Positions 15,084 through 24,765 are shown, counted from the stretch's first letter. The stretch: 64,000 nucleotides of DNA from Catellatospora sp. KI3 (GCF_029948125.1 NZ_JASAMB010000022.1:1-64000), one strand, 5' to 3'. Numbers and translations are program-made. The notes: generated by a model not told the origin, from the sequence alone.

Positions 15084-15995
15084 TCAGCGGGGGAGGGGCG
15101 GGCGGGCGCCGACGTGGCCGACGGCCTGGGCGCCGAGCAGGCACGCTGCCTGGAGGCACTGCATCGGGTCGGCGCCGGACATCCAGGCGTGCAGCAGCCC
15201 GGCCGCGAACGCGTCGCCCGCGCCGGTCGCGTCGACCATGGGCGCGGGCTCGGTCGGCAGGTGCGTCACGCCGCCCGGCCCGGCCCACAGCGCGCCGAAC
15301 GGGCCGAGCTTGACCACCACCTGCCCGCCGATCGCGTACGACAGCGCCATCGCCTGCTCGGCCGGGGTGCCCGGTCCGGCCAGCGCGGTCGCCTCGTCGG
15401 TGTTGGCCAGCAGCAGGTCCACCCCGCGTACCCAGTCCAGGAACGGGTGCCCGGTCGGCCCGTCGTCGATCAGCTCCGTGGTGACCGCGTGCAGCGGCGC
15501 CGCCGAAGCCGCGTCCACGCTGGTACGCAGCCCCGCCGCCCGCGCCGCGGCCAGCGCCCGCCGGCCCGCCGGCCGCGAGGGCTGGTCCAGCAGCGTGTAC
15601 CCGGACAGGTGCAGCAGCTGCCCGCCGTGCCCGATCGCCGCGTCGACGTCGGCCGGGGCGAGCAGCAGGTTCGCGCCCCGGTCGGTGATGAAGGTGCGCT
15701 CGCCCTCGTGCGTCAGCACCACGATGCTGCCGGTGGCGGCGCCGGGGCGGACGCTGACCTGGGTCCGTACCCCCGCCAGGTGCAGTTCGGCCAGCCGGTC
15801 CCGACCGGCCTGGTCGTCCCCGACGGCGCCGACGAAGGTCACCGGAGCGCCGATCGCGGCCAGCCAGGCGGCCGTGTTCGCGGCCTGGCCGCCCCCGGCC
15901 ACGTGGACTGTGGCCGGGGTGTCCGAGCCGGGCGCCAGCGGTGCCCGCAGCACCGCGAGCACGTCGGTGACCAGGTCGCCGACGGTGAGGATCAC
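15084..15995 (-). CDS. psuK: PfkB family kinase, probable pseudouridine kinase
   Basis: 303-residue sugar kinase. It has the two PfkB signatures: VHVAGGGQAANTAAWLAAIG near residue 30, for substrate binding, and VDATGAGDAFAAGLL near residue 255, with the catalytic Asp and the anion hole GAGD. The family includes ribokinase and nucleoside kinases. Its ATG 15995 overlaps the psuG stop codon (ATGA), which points to phosphorylation of pseudouridine to pseudouridine 5'-phosphate, the substrate of PsuG. The kinase assignment is certain and the substrate is inferred from coupling. A family A repeat follows the stop. Confidence 0.85.
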   Translation of the reverse strand: MILTVGDLVTDVLAVLRAPLAPGSDTPATVHVAGGGQAANTAAWLAAIGAPVTFVGAVGDDQAGRDRLAELHLAGVRTQVSVRPGAATGSIVVLTHEGERTFITDRGANLLLAPADVDAAIGHGGQLLHLSGYTLLDQPSRPAGRRALAAARAAGLRTSVDAASAAPLHAVTTELIDDGPTGHPFLDWVRGVDLLLANTDEATALAGPGTPAEQAMALSYAIGGQVVVKLGPFGALWAGPGGVTHLPTEPAPMVDATGAGDAFAAGLLHAWMSGADPMQCLQAACLLGAQAVGHVGARPPLPR

Positions 15996-16915
15996 TGCTT
16001 GGCCGCCGCGACCGCGATCTGGGCGGCCAGGGCCGCGTTGCGCAGGATGATCCGTACGTTGACCGCCAGGCTCTGCCCCTGCGTCGCCGAGTGGAAGTGC
16101 GACAGCAGCACCGGCGTCACCTGCTTGCCGGTGACCCGGTCCCGCTCGACGATGGCCAGGCCCTCGGCCAGCACCCGGTCGTGCAGCACCCGGTCCAGCT
16201 GCTCATCCTCCGGCAGCGGATTGGCCACGATGATCGCCCCCCGGTGTACGCCCTGGTCGCGCTGGGCCCGCATGGCCGCCGCGACCTGGATCGGGGAGTC
16301 CACCCGCCAGTCGACGCCGAAGCCGCTGTCGCGGATGAAGAAGCCCGGGAACCGGTCGGTGCCGTAGCCGACCACGCCCACGCCCAGGGTCTCCAGCCGC
16401 TCCAGGGTGGCGCCCACGTCGAGGATCGACTTGACCCCGGCGCAGACCACCACGATCGGCGTGGTCGACAGCGTGGTCAGGTCCGCCGACTCGTCGAACG
16501 TCTGCGCCGCCTCCCGGTGCACGCCGCCCAGGCCGCCGGTGGCGAACACGCCGATCCCGGCCGCGGCCGCGACCGCGCTGGTGCTGGCCACGGTCGTCGC
16601 GCCGTCGACGCCCAGCGCCGCGGCGACGGCCAGGTCGCGGACCGAGAGCTTCGCCACGTTCTCGCCGACGGCCAGCCGGGTCAGCGCCTCGTCGTCGATG
16701 CCGGCGACGAGGCGGCCGCCGACCATGCCGATGGTGGCGGGTACGGCGCCGTGGTCCCGTACCACCTGCTCGATCTCGCGGGCGACGCGCAGATTGTCGG
16801 GGCGCGGCAGCCCGTGGGAGACGATCGTGCTCTCCAGCGCGACGACGGGCTGGCCCGTCGCCAGCGCCGCCTTCACCTCCGCGCCGAGATGGATGCTCAG
16901 CTCAGTCACGATCAT
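15992..16915 (-). CDS. psuG: Pseudouridine-5'-phosphate glycosidase
   Basis: 307-residue enzyme that breaks the C-C glycosidic bond of pseudouridine 5'-phosphate to uracil and ribose 5-phosphate. VALESTIVSHGLPRPDN is the family N-terminal signature; VPATIGMVGGRLVAGID, AKLSVRDLAVAAALGVDGAT and VFATGGLGGVHRE are further conserved active-site and phosphate-binding blocks, including the Lys in AKLS. Length matches the family. It is first in a two-gene operon with psuK. ATG 16915 has no strong SD; an upstream extension reads as shadow of the DUF3039 gene. The pathway recycles pseudouridine from degraded RNA; ribokinase nearby at 17320 could feed the same ribose pool. Confidence 0.93.
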   Translation of the reverse strand: MIVTELSIHLGAEVKAALATGQPVVALESTIVSHGLPRPDNLRVAREIEQVVRDHGAVPATIGMVGGRLVAGIDDEALTRLAVGENVAKLSVRDLAVAAALGVDGATTVASTSAVAAAAGIGVFATGGLGGVHREAAQTFDESADLTTLSTTPIVVVCAGVKSILDVGATLERLETLGVGVVGYGTDRFPGFFIRDSGFGVDWRVDSPIQVAAAMRAQRDQGVHRGAIIVANPLPEDEQLDRVLHDRVLAEGLAIVERDRVTGKQVTPVLLSHFHSATQGQSLAVNVRIILRNAALAAQIAVAAAKQ

Positions 16916-17008
16916 GACGCTACCCGATCGGCCCGCCGCCACCGGCTTCGGCGACCCGGCGGGGATATCAGACTGGGACTCGCGCCGCTCACCTGAGACA
17001 ATGTTCGA

Positions 17009-17254
17009 GTGACCACACCTGTGACTACTCCCAGCACCACCCTTGATGAGCGCGTCGCCACCGACTACCGGCTGGACGAGGGCGACCACGAGCGCATGTC
17101 CCACTACGCGCCGAAGGACAAACTCCTCGAGGCGATGGTCGAGGGAACCCCGGTCCGGGCCCTGTGCGGCAAGGTCTGGGTGCCCACGCGCGACCCCAAC
17201 CGCTTCCCCGTCTGCCCCGAGTGTCGAGAGATCTACGAGTCGCTGTCCGCGTGA
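17009..17254 (+). CDS. DUF3039 small zinc-ribbon-like protein
   Basis: 81-residue actinobacterial protein of unknown function. The C-terminal half carries ALCGKVWVPTRDPNRFPVCP followed by ECREIY. The three Cys (C-x16-C-x2-C) suggest a small metal-binding knuckle. A charged middle section GDHERMSHYAPKDKLLEAM is also conserved in the family. GTG 17009 is the only start that gives the full family N-terminus. Divergent from psuG, 93 bases away, and followed by rbsK after 65 bases. Confidence 0.9.
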   Translation: MTTPVTTPSTTLDERVATDYRLDEGDHERMSHYAPKDKLLEAMVEGTPVRALCGKVWVPTRDPNRFPVCPECREIYESLSA

Positions 17255-17319
17255 CCCGCAGGTGAGGCCGTGCCGGCGCCCCGCCGGCACGCACGGGGGT
17301 CTACCGACCGGGAGCACCG

Positions 17320-18246
17320 ATGCCACCTGAGGCGGCCGTGACCGCGAACGTGGTCGTGGTGGGCAGCGCCAACATGGATCTCGTGGTGAGCGCGGCCACG
17401 CTGCCGCGCCCCGGCGAGACGGTGCTCGGCGACGACTTCCTCACCATCCCCGGCGGCAAGGGCGCCAACCAGGCCGTGGCCGCCGCCCGGGCCGGTGCGC
17501 GCTGCCACTTCCTCGGCGCCGTCGGCCGCGACGCCTTCGGCGACGAACTGCGCGGCAGCCTCGCCGCCGCCGGAGTCGATCTCGACGGACTGCGCCGGGT
17601 CGACCGGCCGTCCGGGGTCGCCCTGATCGCCGTGGACGCCGCCGCCGAGAACCTCATCGTCGTCGCCCCGGGCGCCAACTCGCAGCTGGCCGAACTCGAC
17701 GCGGCCGACCTCGAACTCATCGCGGGCTCGGATGTGGTGGTGTGCCAGCTTGAGATCCCGCCGCGGGCGGTGGTCCAGGCGCTGCGCGCGGGCCGCACCG
17801 CCGGGACCCTGACCATCCTCAACGCCGCCCCGGCGCCCGCGTCCGCCGATGGGCTGCTCGACGCCGTCGACGTGCTGGTCGTCAACCGGGGCGAGGCGGC
17901 GGCGCTGGCCGGTGCCGACGGCAGCCCGGACGAACTGCTGAAACTGCTGCTCGCGGCGGTGCCGCGGGTGGTGCTCACGCTGGGCGCGAACGGCGTGGCC
18001 TACGCCGACCGCACGGGGGTACGGCTGGACGTGCCCGCCCCGCCGGTCGAGGCGGTGGACAGCACCGCCGCAGGAGACGCCTTCACCGGCGCGCTGGCCG
18101 TGGCGCTGGGCCAGGGCCGGCCGATCCTGGACGCGCTGCGCTGGGCCTGCGCCGCCGGCGCCTGCTGCACCCGCACCCGCGGCGCCTCCAGCTCCCTGCC
18201 CACCGCCACCGACATCGACACCCTGTACGAGGCGCACTACCTGTGA
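17320..18246 (+). CDS. rbsK: Ribokinase
   Basis: 308-residue PfkB family kinase, cytoplasmic, converting D-ribose to ribose 5-phosphate. GSANMDLVVSAATLPRPGET and IPGGKGANQAVAAARAGA are the substrate-binding N-terminal parts typical of ribokinase, VNRGEAAALAG the N-x-x-E magnesium motif, and VDSTAAGDAFTGALAVAL the catalytic loop. The usual T-G-A-G-D has an Ala at the first Gly (TAAGD), as in many ribokinases. No transporter gene adjoins it, so it may recycle ribose from nucleosides. The start ATG lies 65 bases after the DUF3039 gene, possibly in the same transcript. Confidence 0.9.
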   Translation: MPPEAAVTANVVVVGSANMDLVVSAATLPRPGETVLGDDFLTIPGGKGANQAVAAARAGARCHFLGAVGRDAFGDELRGSLAAAGVDLDGLRRVDRPSGVALIAVDAAAENLIVVAPGANSQLAELDAADLELIAGSDVVVCQLEIPPRAVVQALRAGRTAGTLTILNAAPAPASADGLLDAVDVLVVNRGEAAALAGADGSPDELLKLLLAAVPRVVLTLGANGVAYADRTGVRLDVPAPPVEAVDSTAAGDAFTGALAVALGQGRPILDALRWACAAGACCTRTRGASSSLPTATDIDTLYEAHYL

Positions 18247-18620
18247 CCTGCCCACCCCCGCTGGGCTGGGCAGTGGTGTGGCGGTGCGTGCCCGTTTCGG
18301 CGGTGCGTTCGGCTTTGCATGGCCATGATCGGTAGGTGGCGATGATCGGTGTCTGCGGTCAAAAGTGGTCCTGGAGGGCATGTTTTTGACCGCGAACAGT
18401 GATCACGAGATGGAGATCGCCGCCTATGGTCAGAAACCGGCGGTCGGCGCCGCGGCGGCGCAGGGGAATGACCCAGGACGGCGATCTTCGGAGCTATGTT
18501 TCCTGGAATACGGGAACGGCCCTCGCATTCATGATGGTCGACGCACCGAAGGTGGCCCAAGACGGCGATCTTGCGCGGCTGTCCGACGGCTGGGGGTGTG
18601 ACATGCAGTAACCTGCGGCG
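18247..18620. other. 374-base intergenic region with inverted and direct repeats
   Basis: No credible gene. An inverted repeat GCGGTCAAAA (18355-18364) / TTTTGACCGC (18384-18393) has a 19-base loop. GACGGCGATCTT occurs twice (18477-18488, 18561-18572). GAGATCGCCGCCTATGG near 18414 resembles one arm of family B but no good partner arm is found, so this may be a decayed copy. TAACCT (18609-18614) ends 6 bases before the next GTG. Confidence 0.6.
18609..18614 (+). promoter_or_regulatory. Candidate -10 box of the TRIC-type gene
   Basis: TAACCT is followed by 6 bases and GTG 18621; no SD is present. Consistent with leaderless transcription. Confidence 0.4.
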
Positions 18621-19361
18621 GTGGACAGTACGTCGACGCTGCTGCTGGTCGGGGACCTCACCGGGGTCGCGGTGTTCGCCGCCTCGGGCGGCTCGGCGGC
18701 GGTGGGCAAGCGGCTGGACATCTTCGGCGTGGTCTTCGTCGGCTTCGTGGCCGCGCTCGGCGGCGGAATCCTGCGCGACCTGGTGATCAACCAGGTACCG
18801 CCGCTCGCCTTCGCGAACTGGCTCTACCCGGCCACCGCCATCACCGCCTCGCTGGCGGTGTTCTGGCTGCATCCGCACCTGGACCGGCTGCGCCGCACCG
18901 TGTACGGCCTCGACGCCGCCGGCCTGGGCCTGTTCACCGTCACCAGCACGCTGAAGGCCCTCGACGCCGGGGTGCCCGCGTTCGGGGCCTGCCTGCTCGG
19001 CATGCTGACCGGCATCGGCGGCGGCCTGATCCGGGACCTGCTGCTGGGGGAGATCCCGGTGGTGCTGCGCCGCGAGATCTACGCCGTGGCGTCGCTGCTG
19101 GGCGCGATCACGGTGGCGGTGCTGGCGCGGTCGGGGCTGGGCGACGCGGTCACGTACACCGCGGCGGCCCTGCTGGTCTTCGTGGTACGCATCACGGCGC
19201 TGTACCGGCACTGGTCGGCGCCCCGCCCGCGCGTCTCCACCGGAGCGTCGCCGGGCACCGCCCAGACGGCCCCGGGCGGCCACGGCGCGGGTCCGGGCGT
19301 GGCGGGAACGACACCCGATGGAGCGGGTCCGACACCGGGCAGCCGCACCGACCTGTCATGA
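18621..19361 (+). CDS. TRIC cation channel family (UPF0126) membrane protein
   Basis: 246-residue membrane protein with about seven hydrophobic helices. The duplicated three-helix unit is clear: GVVFVGFVAALGGGILRDLVI in the first half and CLLGMLTGIGGGLIRDLLLG in the second, each with the GGGxxRD motif found in prokaryotic trimeric intracellular cation channels. These let K+ or Na+ pass through a central pore in each monomer. The C-terminal ~40 residues are Pro/Gly/Thr-rich and probably disordered in the cytoplasm. GTG 18621 is chosen from the -10 position and absence of an upstream SD. Confidence 0.85.
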   Translation: MDSTSTLLLVGDLTGVAVFAASGGSAAVGKRLDIFGVVFVGFVAALGGGILRDLVINQVPPLAFANWLYPATAITASLAVFWLHPHLDRLRRTVYGLDAAGLGLFTVTSTLKALDAGVPAFGACLLGMLTGIGGGLIRDLLLGEIPVVLRREIYAVASLLGAITVAVLARSGLGDAVTYTAAALLVFVVRITALYRHWSAPRPRVSTGASPGTAQTAPGGHGAGPGVAGTTPDGAGPTPGSRTDLS

Positions 19362-19574
19362 AGAGCCGATAGACTCCAGGCGCAGCCCCCGTGGCGCAGC
19401 CGCCGTCCGACCCGGACGACGGTCGCGCGTCGGCACGCGGCTCGTCCCTGTTCCGCCCCTGGCGGAGTGCCCGGGACTGCCTGTGCCGCCCGGGGGCGAT
19501 CATGGTCAGTCTGCCGGCGCGCCGCGTGCGGAGCGCCGCGACGAGCCGTGTTCGACTTTCGATGCCGAGCCCCC

Positions 19575-19580
19575 AGGAGG
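19575..19580 (+). promoter_or_regulatory. RBS that sets the helicase start
   Basis: AGGAGG lies 7 bases before GTG 19588. The frame is open another 270 bases upstream, but those codons give Arg/Pro-rich noise, so this site fixes the true start. Confidence 0.75.
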
Positions 19581-19587
19581 CCGTCGC

Positions 19588-21309
19588 GTGGCGCCGCCCC
19601 GCCCTGTACCCGAGTCGTTCCCGGCGCTGCGTGACTGGCAGCGCAAGGCACTGGTCGAATACCTGCGCCGGCGCAGCCCCGACTTCCTGGCGGTGGCCAC
19701 GCCCGGCGCCGGCAAGACCACGTTCGCGCTGCGAATCGCGGCCGAGCTGCTGGCCGACGGCACCGTCGACGCGGTCACCGTGGTCGCCCCGACCGAGCAC
19801 CTGAAGCTGCAGTGGGCACAGGCGGCGGCCCGGGTGGGCATCCAGCTCGACCACGCGTTCCGCAACGCCGACGTGTACAGCGGGGCCGACTTCCACGGCG
19901 TCGTGGTCACGTACGCGCAGGTGGGTATGGCTCCGCACGTGCACCTGCGGCGCACCACCACGCGCCGGACGCTGGTCATCCTCGATGAGATTCATCACGC
20001 GGGCGACTCGCGCAGCTGGGGCGACGGCGTCAAGTCGGCGTTCGAGCCCGCCGTGCGGCGCCTCATGCTGACGGGCACCCCGTTCCGGTCCGACGAGAAC
20101 CCGATCCCGTTCGTGACCTACGAGAACGTGGGGGAGGTGCAGCGCTCGCGCGCCGACTCCGTGTACGGCTACTCCGACGCGCTGGCCGACGGGGTCGTCC
20201 GCCCGGTCATCTTCCTGGCGTACTCGGGGGAGACCCGGTGGCGGACCAGCGCCGGGGACGAGCTGGCGGTGCGGCTGGGCGAGCCGCTGACCCAGGACCT
20301 GATCGCGCAGGCGTGGCGTACCGCGCTGGACCCGGGCGGCGACTGGATGCCGCAGGTGCTGCGGGCGGCCGACGCGCGGCTGCAGGTGCTGCGTGACGGC
20401 GGCATCGGCGACGCGGGCGGGCTGGTCATCGCCTCCGACCAGCAGACCGCCCGGGCGTACGCGAAGCTGCTGGAGGCCGTCAGCGGCGAGAAGACCACGG
20501 TGGTCCTCTCCGACGACACCGGCGCCTCCGCCAAGATCGGCGAGTTCTCCCGGTCGCAGCAGCGCTGGATGGTCGCGGTCCGGATGGTGTCCGAGGGCGT
20601 CGACATCCCGCGCCTGGCCGTCGGCGTCTACGCCACCAGCGCCTCCACCCCCCTGTTCTTCGCCCAGGCCATCGGCCGGTTCGTGCGGGCGCGGCGCCCC
20701 GGGGAGACCGCCAGCGTCTTCCTGCCCAGCGTGCCGCAGCTGCTGGGGCTGGCCAGCGAGATGGAGCTGGCCCGCGACCACGTGCTGGGCGGCCCCAAGG
20801 CCAAGGAGGACGGCCTCGACGACGAGCTGCTGGCCCGGGCGAACGAGTCCGAGCAGGCCAGCGGCGAGCTGACCAAGAAGTTCGAGGCGCTGTCGGCGAC
20901 CGCCGAGCTGGACCAGGTGATCTTCGACGGGGCGACGTTCGGGCTGCCCGCCCAGGCCGGCACCCCCGAGGAGGAGGACTTCCTCGGCCTGCCCGGGCTG
21001 CTCAGTGCGGATCAGGTGGCCGCGCTGCTGACCAAGCGCCAGGCCGAGCAGGCGGCGACGATCCGCCGCAACCGGGCGGCCGCGCCCGCTCAGCCGGAGC
21101 GGGAGCAGGTGCGCGACATGTCCGCCGCCGAGCGCCGCATCCACCTGCGCCGCCAGCTCAACGCCCTGGTCGCCGCGCACCACCACCGCACCGGCCTGCC
21201 GCACGGAAAGATCCACTCCGAGCTGCGCAGCAAATGCGGCGGCCCGCCCAGCGCCCAGGCCACCATCGAGCAGCTCGAAGAACGCATCGCCACGATCCAG
21301 AGCTTCTGA
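19588..21309 (+). CDS. DEAD/DEAH-box helicase, superfamily 2
   Basis: 573-residue ATP-dependent nucleic-acid helicase. Q-like start FPALRDWQRKALVEYL, Walker A VATPGAGKTTFALRI (motif I), Walker B VILDEIHHAGD (motif II), motif III LMLTGTPFRSDE, and in the second RecA domain MVSEGVDIPRLAVGVYAT and FFAQAIGRFVRARRPGE (motifs V and VI). The DEIH box and the overall pattern resemble UvrB/RecG/type I restriction helicase relatives. The C-terminal ~180 residues contain a conserved helical segment with HHHRTGLPHGKIHSEL. Actinobacterial genomes carry a single ortholog near the principal sigma gene; its target is unknown. The downstream region is filled with repeats. Confidence 0.9.
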   Translation: MAPPRPVPESFPALRDWQRKALVEYLRRRSPDFLAVATPGAGKTTFALRIAAELLADGTVDAVTVVAPTEHLKLQWAQAAARVGIQLDHAFRNADVYSGADFHGVVVTYAQVGMAPHVHLRRTTTRRTLVILDEIHHAGDSRSWGDGVKSAFEPAVRRLMLTGTPFRSDENPIPFVTYENVGEVQRSRADSVYGYSDALADGVVRPVIFLAYSGETRWRTSAGDELAVRLGEPLTQDLIAQAWRTALDPGGDWMPQVLRAADARLQVLRDGGIGDAGGLVIASDQQTARAYAKLLEAVSGEKTTVVLSDDTGASAKIGEFSRSQQRWMVAVRMVSEGVDIPRLAVGVYATSASTPLFFAQAIGRFVRARRPGETASVFLPSVPQLLGLASEMELARDHVLGGPKAKEDGLDDELLARANESEQASGELTKKFEALSATAELDQVIFDGATFGLPAQAGTPEEEDFLGLPGLLSADQVAALLTKRQAEQAATIRRNRAAAPAQPEREQVRDMSAAERRIHLRRQLNALVAAHHHRTGLPHGKIHSELRSKCGGPPSAQATIEQLEERIATIQSF

Positions 21310-21310
21310 C

Positions 21311-21552
21311 CGGCCCCGACAACCACTTCCGCACAACTTCGGCACAACTTCGTCACTGGCCCCGGGAACCACTCTCGCACTGCTCCGGGACAGTTTCGTC
21401 ACCCGCCCCGGCACCGCTTCGGCACTGGCCCCGGCAACCGCTTCGGCGCTGCTTGGGCACTGGCCCCGGCAACTGCTTCGGCACTCGCCCCGGCAACTGC
21501 TTCGGTACAGCTCCGCGCCGCTTCGCCAGCCGGGGCAGCAGCTTCGGCGCTG
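21311..21552 (+). repeat. Degenerate tandem repeats of 23-46 bases
   Basis: About six units start with a form of CTGGCCCCGGCAAC and continue with a form of GCTTCGGCAC; unit length varies because the second part is duplicated or deleted. It begins right after the helicase stop codon. Confidence 0.7.
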
Positions 21553-21581
21553 CCTCTGACGGCCGTCGCCGCTGAACGGTC

Positions 21582-21682
21582 CTCGAACGGCGATCTTCCT
21601 GCGATGATCGCCGTTCGAGGCCGAATCGGGGATTTATGGCGCGGTTTTCGACCGCGATCCGCGATCATCGCAGGAAGATCGC
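21582..21682. repeat. Family B palindromic element with two competing hairpins
   Basis: A perfect 22-base inverted repeat (21590-21611 with 21661-21682) encloses 49 bases. Its left arm also takes part in a separate perfect 14-base inverted repeat, CTCGAACGGCGATC (21582-21595) with GATCGCCGTTCGAG (21606-21619). The two structures cannot form together. Confidence 0.85.
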
Positions 21683-21767
21683 GGACCGTGGCCAGTTTCT
21701 CCTGGTCGCCCCGCGCCGGAGCGCGTGATGCCCCGCGCCGGAACTCATGATCTTGCCGCTCGGTTCC

Positions 21768-21829
21768 TGCAGTTTCGGGAAAAGTGCGGGAATCGCGGCC
21801 AAGATTCGTGCAGTTTCCCCGAAACTGCT
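21768..21829. repeat. Family A palindromic element, copy 3
   Basis: TGCAGTTTCGGGAAAAGTGC starts the left arm; the right arm ends CCCCGAAACTGC. About 22 of 26 positions pair, less perfect than copies 1 and 2. The 7-bp tandem array begins at its right edge. Confidence 0.85.
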
Positions 21830-21939
21830 CGCGGCTCGCGGCTCGCGGCTCGCGGCTCGCGGCTCGCGGCTCGCGGCTCGCGGCTCGCGGCTCGCGGCTC
21901 GCGGCTCGCGGCTCGCGGCTCGCGGCTGGCGGCTCGTGG
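21828..21939. repeat. 7-bp tandem array, unit CTCGCGG
   Basis: Fourteen perfect copies (21828-21925) followed by two altered ones (CTGGCGG, CTCGTGG). The first unit overlaps the last bases of family A copy 3. Because 7 is not a multiple of 3, all three frames of a strand read the same peptide pattern (Arg-Gly-Ser-Arg-Leu-Ala-Ala on plus), which produces spurious open frames. A typical slipped-strand length-variable locus. Confidence 0.95.
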
Positions 21940-22018
21940 TGCTGCTGCGTTGGGTGGCGGCGCGGCTCCTGGTGCTGAGGGGCTGCTGCGTTGGGTGGCG
22001 CCGCGGCGCGGCTTCTGT

Positions 22019-22119
22019 GTGAACGCGGCGCCCGCGGTGGCTGGGTGGCGGTGGGGTGGGTGGCGGCGCGGCGCCTGCGTGAACGCGGCGCCCGCGGTGG
22101 CTGGGTGGCGGTGGGGTGG
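22019..22119. repeat. 41-base perfect direct repeat with 60-base period
   Basis: 22019-22059 and 22079-22119 are identical, starting GTGAACGCGGCGCCCGCGG. The 19 bases between them are GC-rich. Recent duplication is implied by complete identity. Confidence 0.9.
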
Positions 22120-22141
22120 CGGTGAAGCCTGGTGGGGACGC

Positions 22142-22174
22142 AAAAGAGGTGCCGCTGGGTGCGGCACCTCTTTT
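22142..22174. terminator. Bidirectional intrinsic terminator
   Basis: A perfect 14-bp stem AAAAGAGGTGCCGC / GCGGCACCTCTTTT with loop TGGGT. A-tract on one side and T-tract on the other make it work from both directions. It ends 16 bases before the DUF7455 stop codon and would protect it and the helicase transcript from each other. Confidence 0.9.
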
Positions 22175-22190
22175 GGTAAGCCTGTAGTGG

Positions 22191-22424
22191 TTACTTCGCC
22201 ATCAGGTCGGCGCCCCGCCACGTGAACTCGGGGTCGGCCGCCACGTCGACGGCGATCTTGATTAGGTCCTCGGCGTACTTGTTGGCGTGGTGTCCGCAGA
22301 ACACCAGCTCGCCCCCACCGGCCAGCTTCACCCGCAATTTGCCCGCCGCGTTGCAGCGGTCGCACCGTTCATCGGCGGCTGGGGCAGCCGCCGTTTCCGG
22401 CGGCGGCGTGAGGGTCTGGGTCAT
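22191..22424 (-). CDS. DUF7455 small Cys-containing protein
   Basis: 77-residue actinobacterial protein of unknown function, commonly encoded next to the principal sigma factor gene. RCDRCNAAGKLRVKL starts a small zinc-ribbon-like domain (CxxC), and LVFCGHHANKYAEDL adds Cys-Gly-His-His as probable remaining ligands. The N-terminal 20 residues are Pro/Ala-rich. ATG 22424 has AGGAGG 6 bases before it; a longer frame upstream is not supported. Confidence 0.88.
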   Translation of the reverse strand: MTQTLTPPPETAAAPAADERCDRCNAAGKLRVKLAGGGELVFCGHHANKYAEDLIKIAVDVAADPEFTWRGADLMAK

Positions 22425-22816
22425 CGCCTTCCTCCTCTGGTCGTCACCGATGTTGACATCCATCGTGCCGGAGAGTCCAGCGTTGCTGAACCCGCCGTTG
22501 TCATTCAGCTCGTTACCCACGAAGACCTCAACGCCGACCGCGTCGGGGGCCTTCCCGGATTGGCCTCGGGGGGACCGGGGTCACATCCGGTGGGCGGTGG
22601 AGCCTACCTGGTCAGGCGACCATCGGGGTGATGAGCGCCTCTGGACAGTGTGCCGTCCCCCCAGAGTGCCACGTCAACGCATCCGCGTCGAACAGAAACC
22701 ATGGGCCTACGCGTATCTGTACGCAAGGTGACTGATTCCGTACGTTCGGTGGATACCAAATGCCCGAATTAGGGGATTTGGGAGTCCACAACGTGACCAC
22801 TCCGGGGCGATATGAC
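22425..22816. other. 392-base region between sigA and the DUF7455 gene
   Basis: Holds the upstream region of the DUF7455 gene and the downstream region of sigA. I see no gene. An imperfect hairpin GGAGTCCAC ... GTGACCACTCC (22781-22803) lies just past the sigA stop and may end its transcript. I cannot place a promoter with confidence. Confidence 0.5.
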
Positions 22817-24526
<1,710 letters not shown>

Positions 24527-24765
24527 GGACGACCTTCCGGAGGCGAGGATCGAGCAGAATCTGCGGCCGACCGCCGGTGGCGCGGATCGCGTCCCGGTGG
24601 GGTCAGCCAGTGTGATGTGTGGATGCGCCCCGCGCTGTCGGCACGTGGCAGGCGTGAATTGTAGCGCCGTACTCGGCGATCATCTCGATGCGCACGCCGG
24701 ATGAGGTCCCGCGGCCCGGCCGGGTCGCTTGGCAGGATGGCACCGGGTTGCCGGAGAGGACGGTC

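Larger units (their letters stand above)
21310..22190. other. 881-base repeat-rich intergenic region
   Basis: No credible gene between the convergent helicase and DUF7455 genes. In order it holds degenerate C/G-rich tandem repeats (21311-21552), a family B double palindrome (21582-21682), a family A palindrome (21768-21829), a 7-bp tandem array (21828-21939), duplicated GCTGCTGCGTTGGGTGGCG (from 21941 and 21983), a 41-base perfect direct repeat (22019-22119) and a bidirectional terminator (22142-22174). Open frames here are low-complexity by-products of the repeats. Confidence 0.85.

Noticed and set aside
18365-18611. Short plus-strand frames before the TRIC-type gene
   Set aside because: They fall in a repeat-containing gap, lack SD and show no family features.
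21399-21668. Minus-strand 89-codon frame with Ala-Val-Ala-Gly-Ala-Ser-Ala repeats
   Set aside because: Arises from the degenerate tandem repeats after the helicase gene; no SD and no conserved feature.
21828-22119. Possible CRISPR array
   Set aside because: The units are 7 bp without spacers, and the longer repeat occurs only twice; no cas genes.
21725-22365. Open frames giving repeated Arg-Gly-Ser-Arg-Leu-Ala-Ala or Arg-Glu-Pro-Arg-Ala-Ala-Ser peptides
   Set aside because: They are produced by the 7-bp tandem array, which reads the same in all frames; no start signal or family match.
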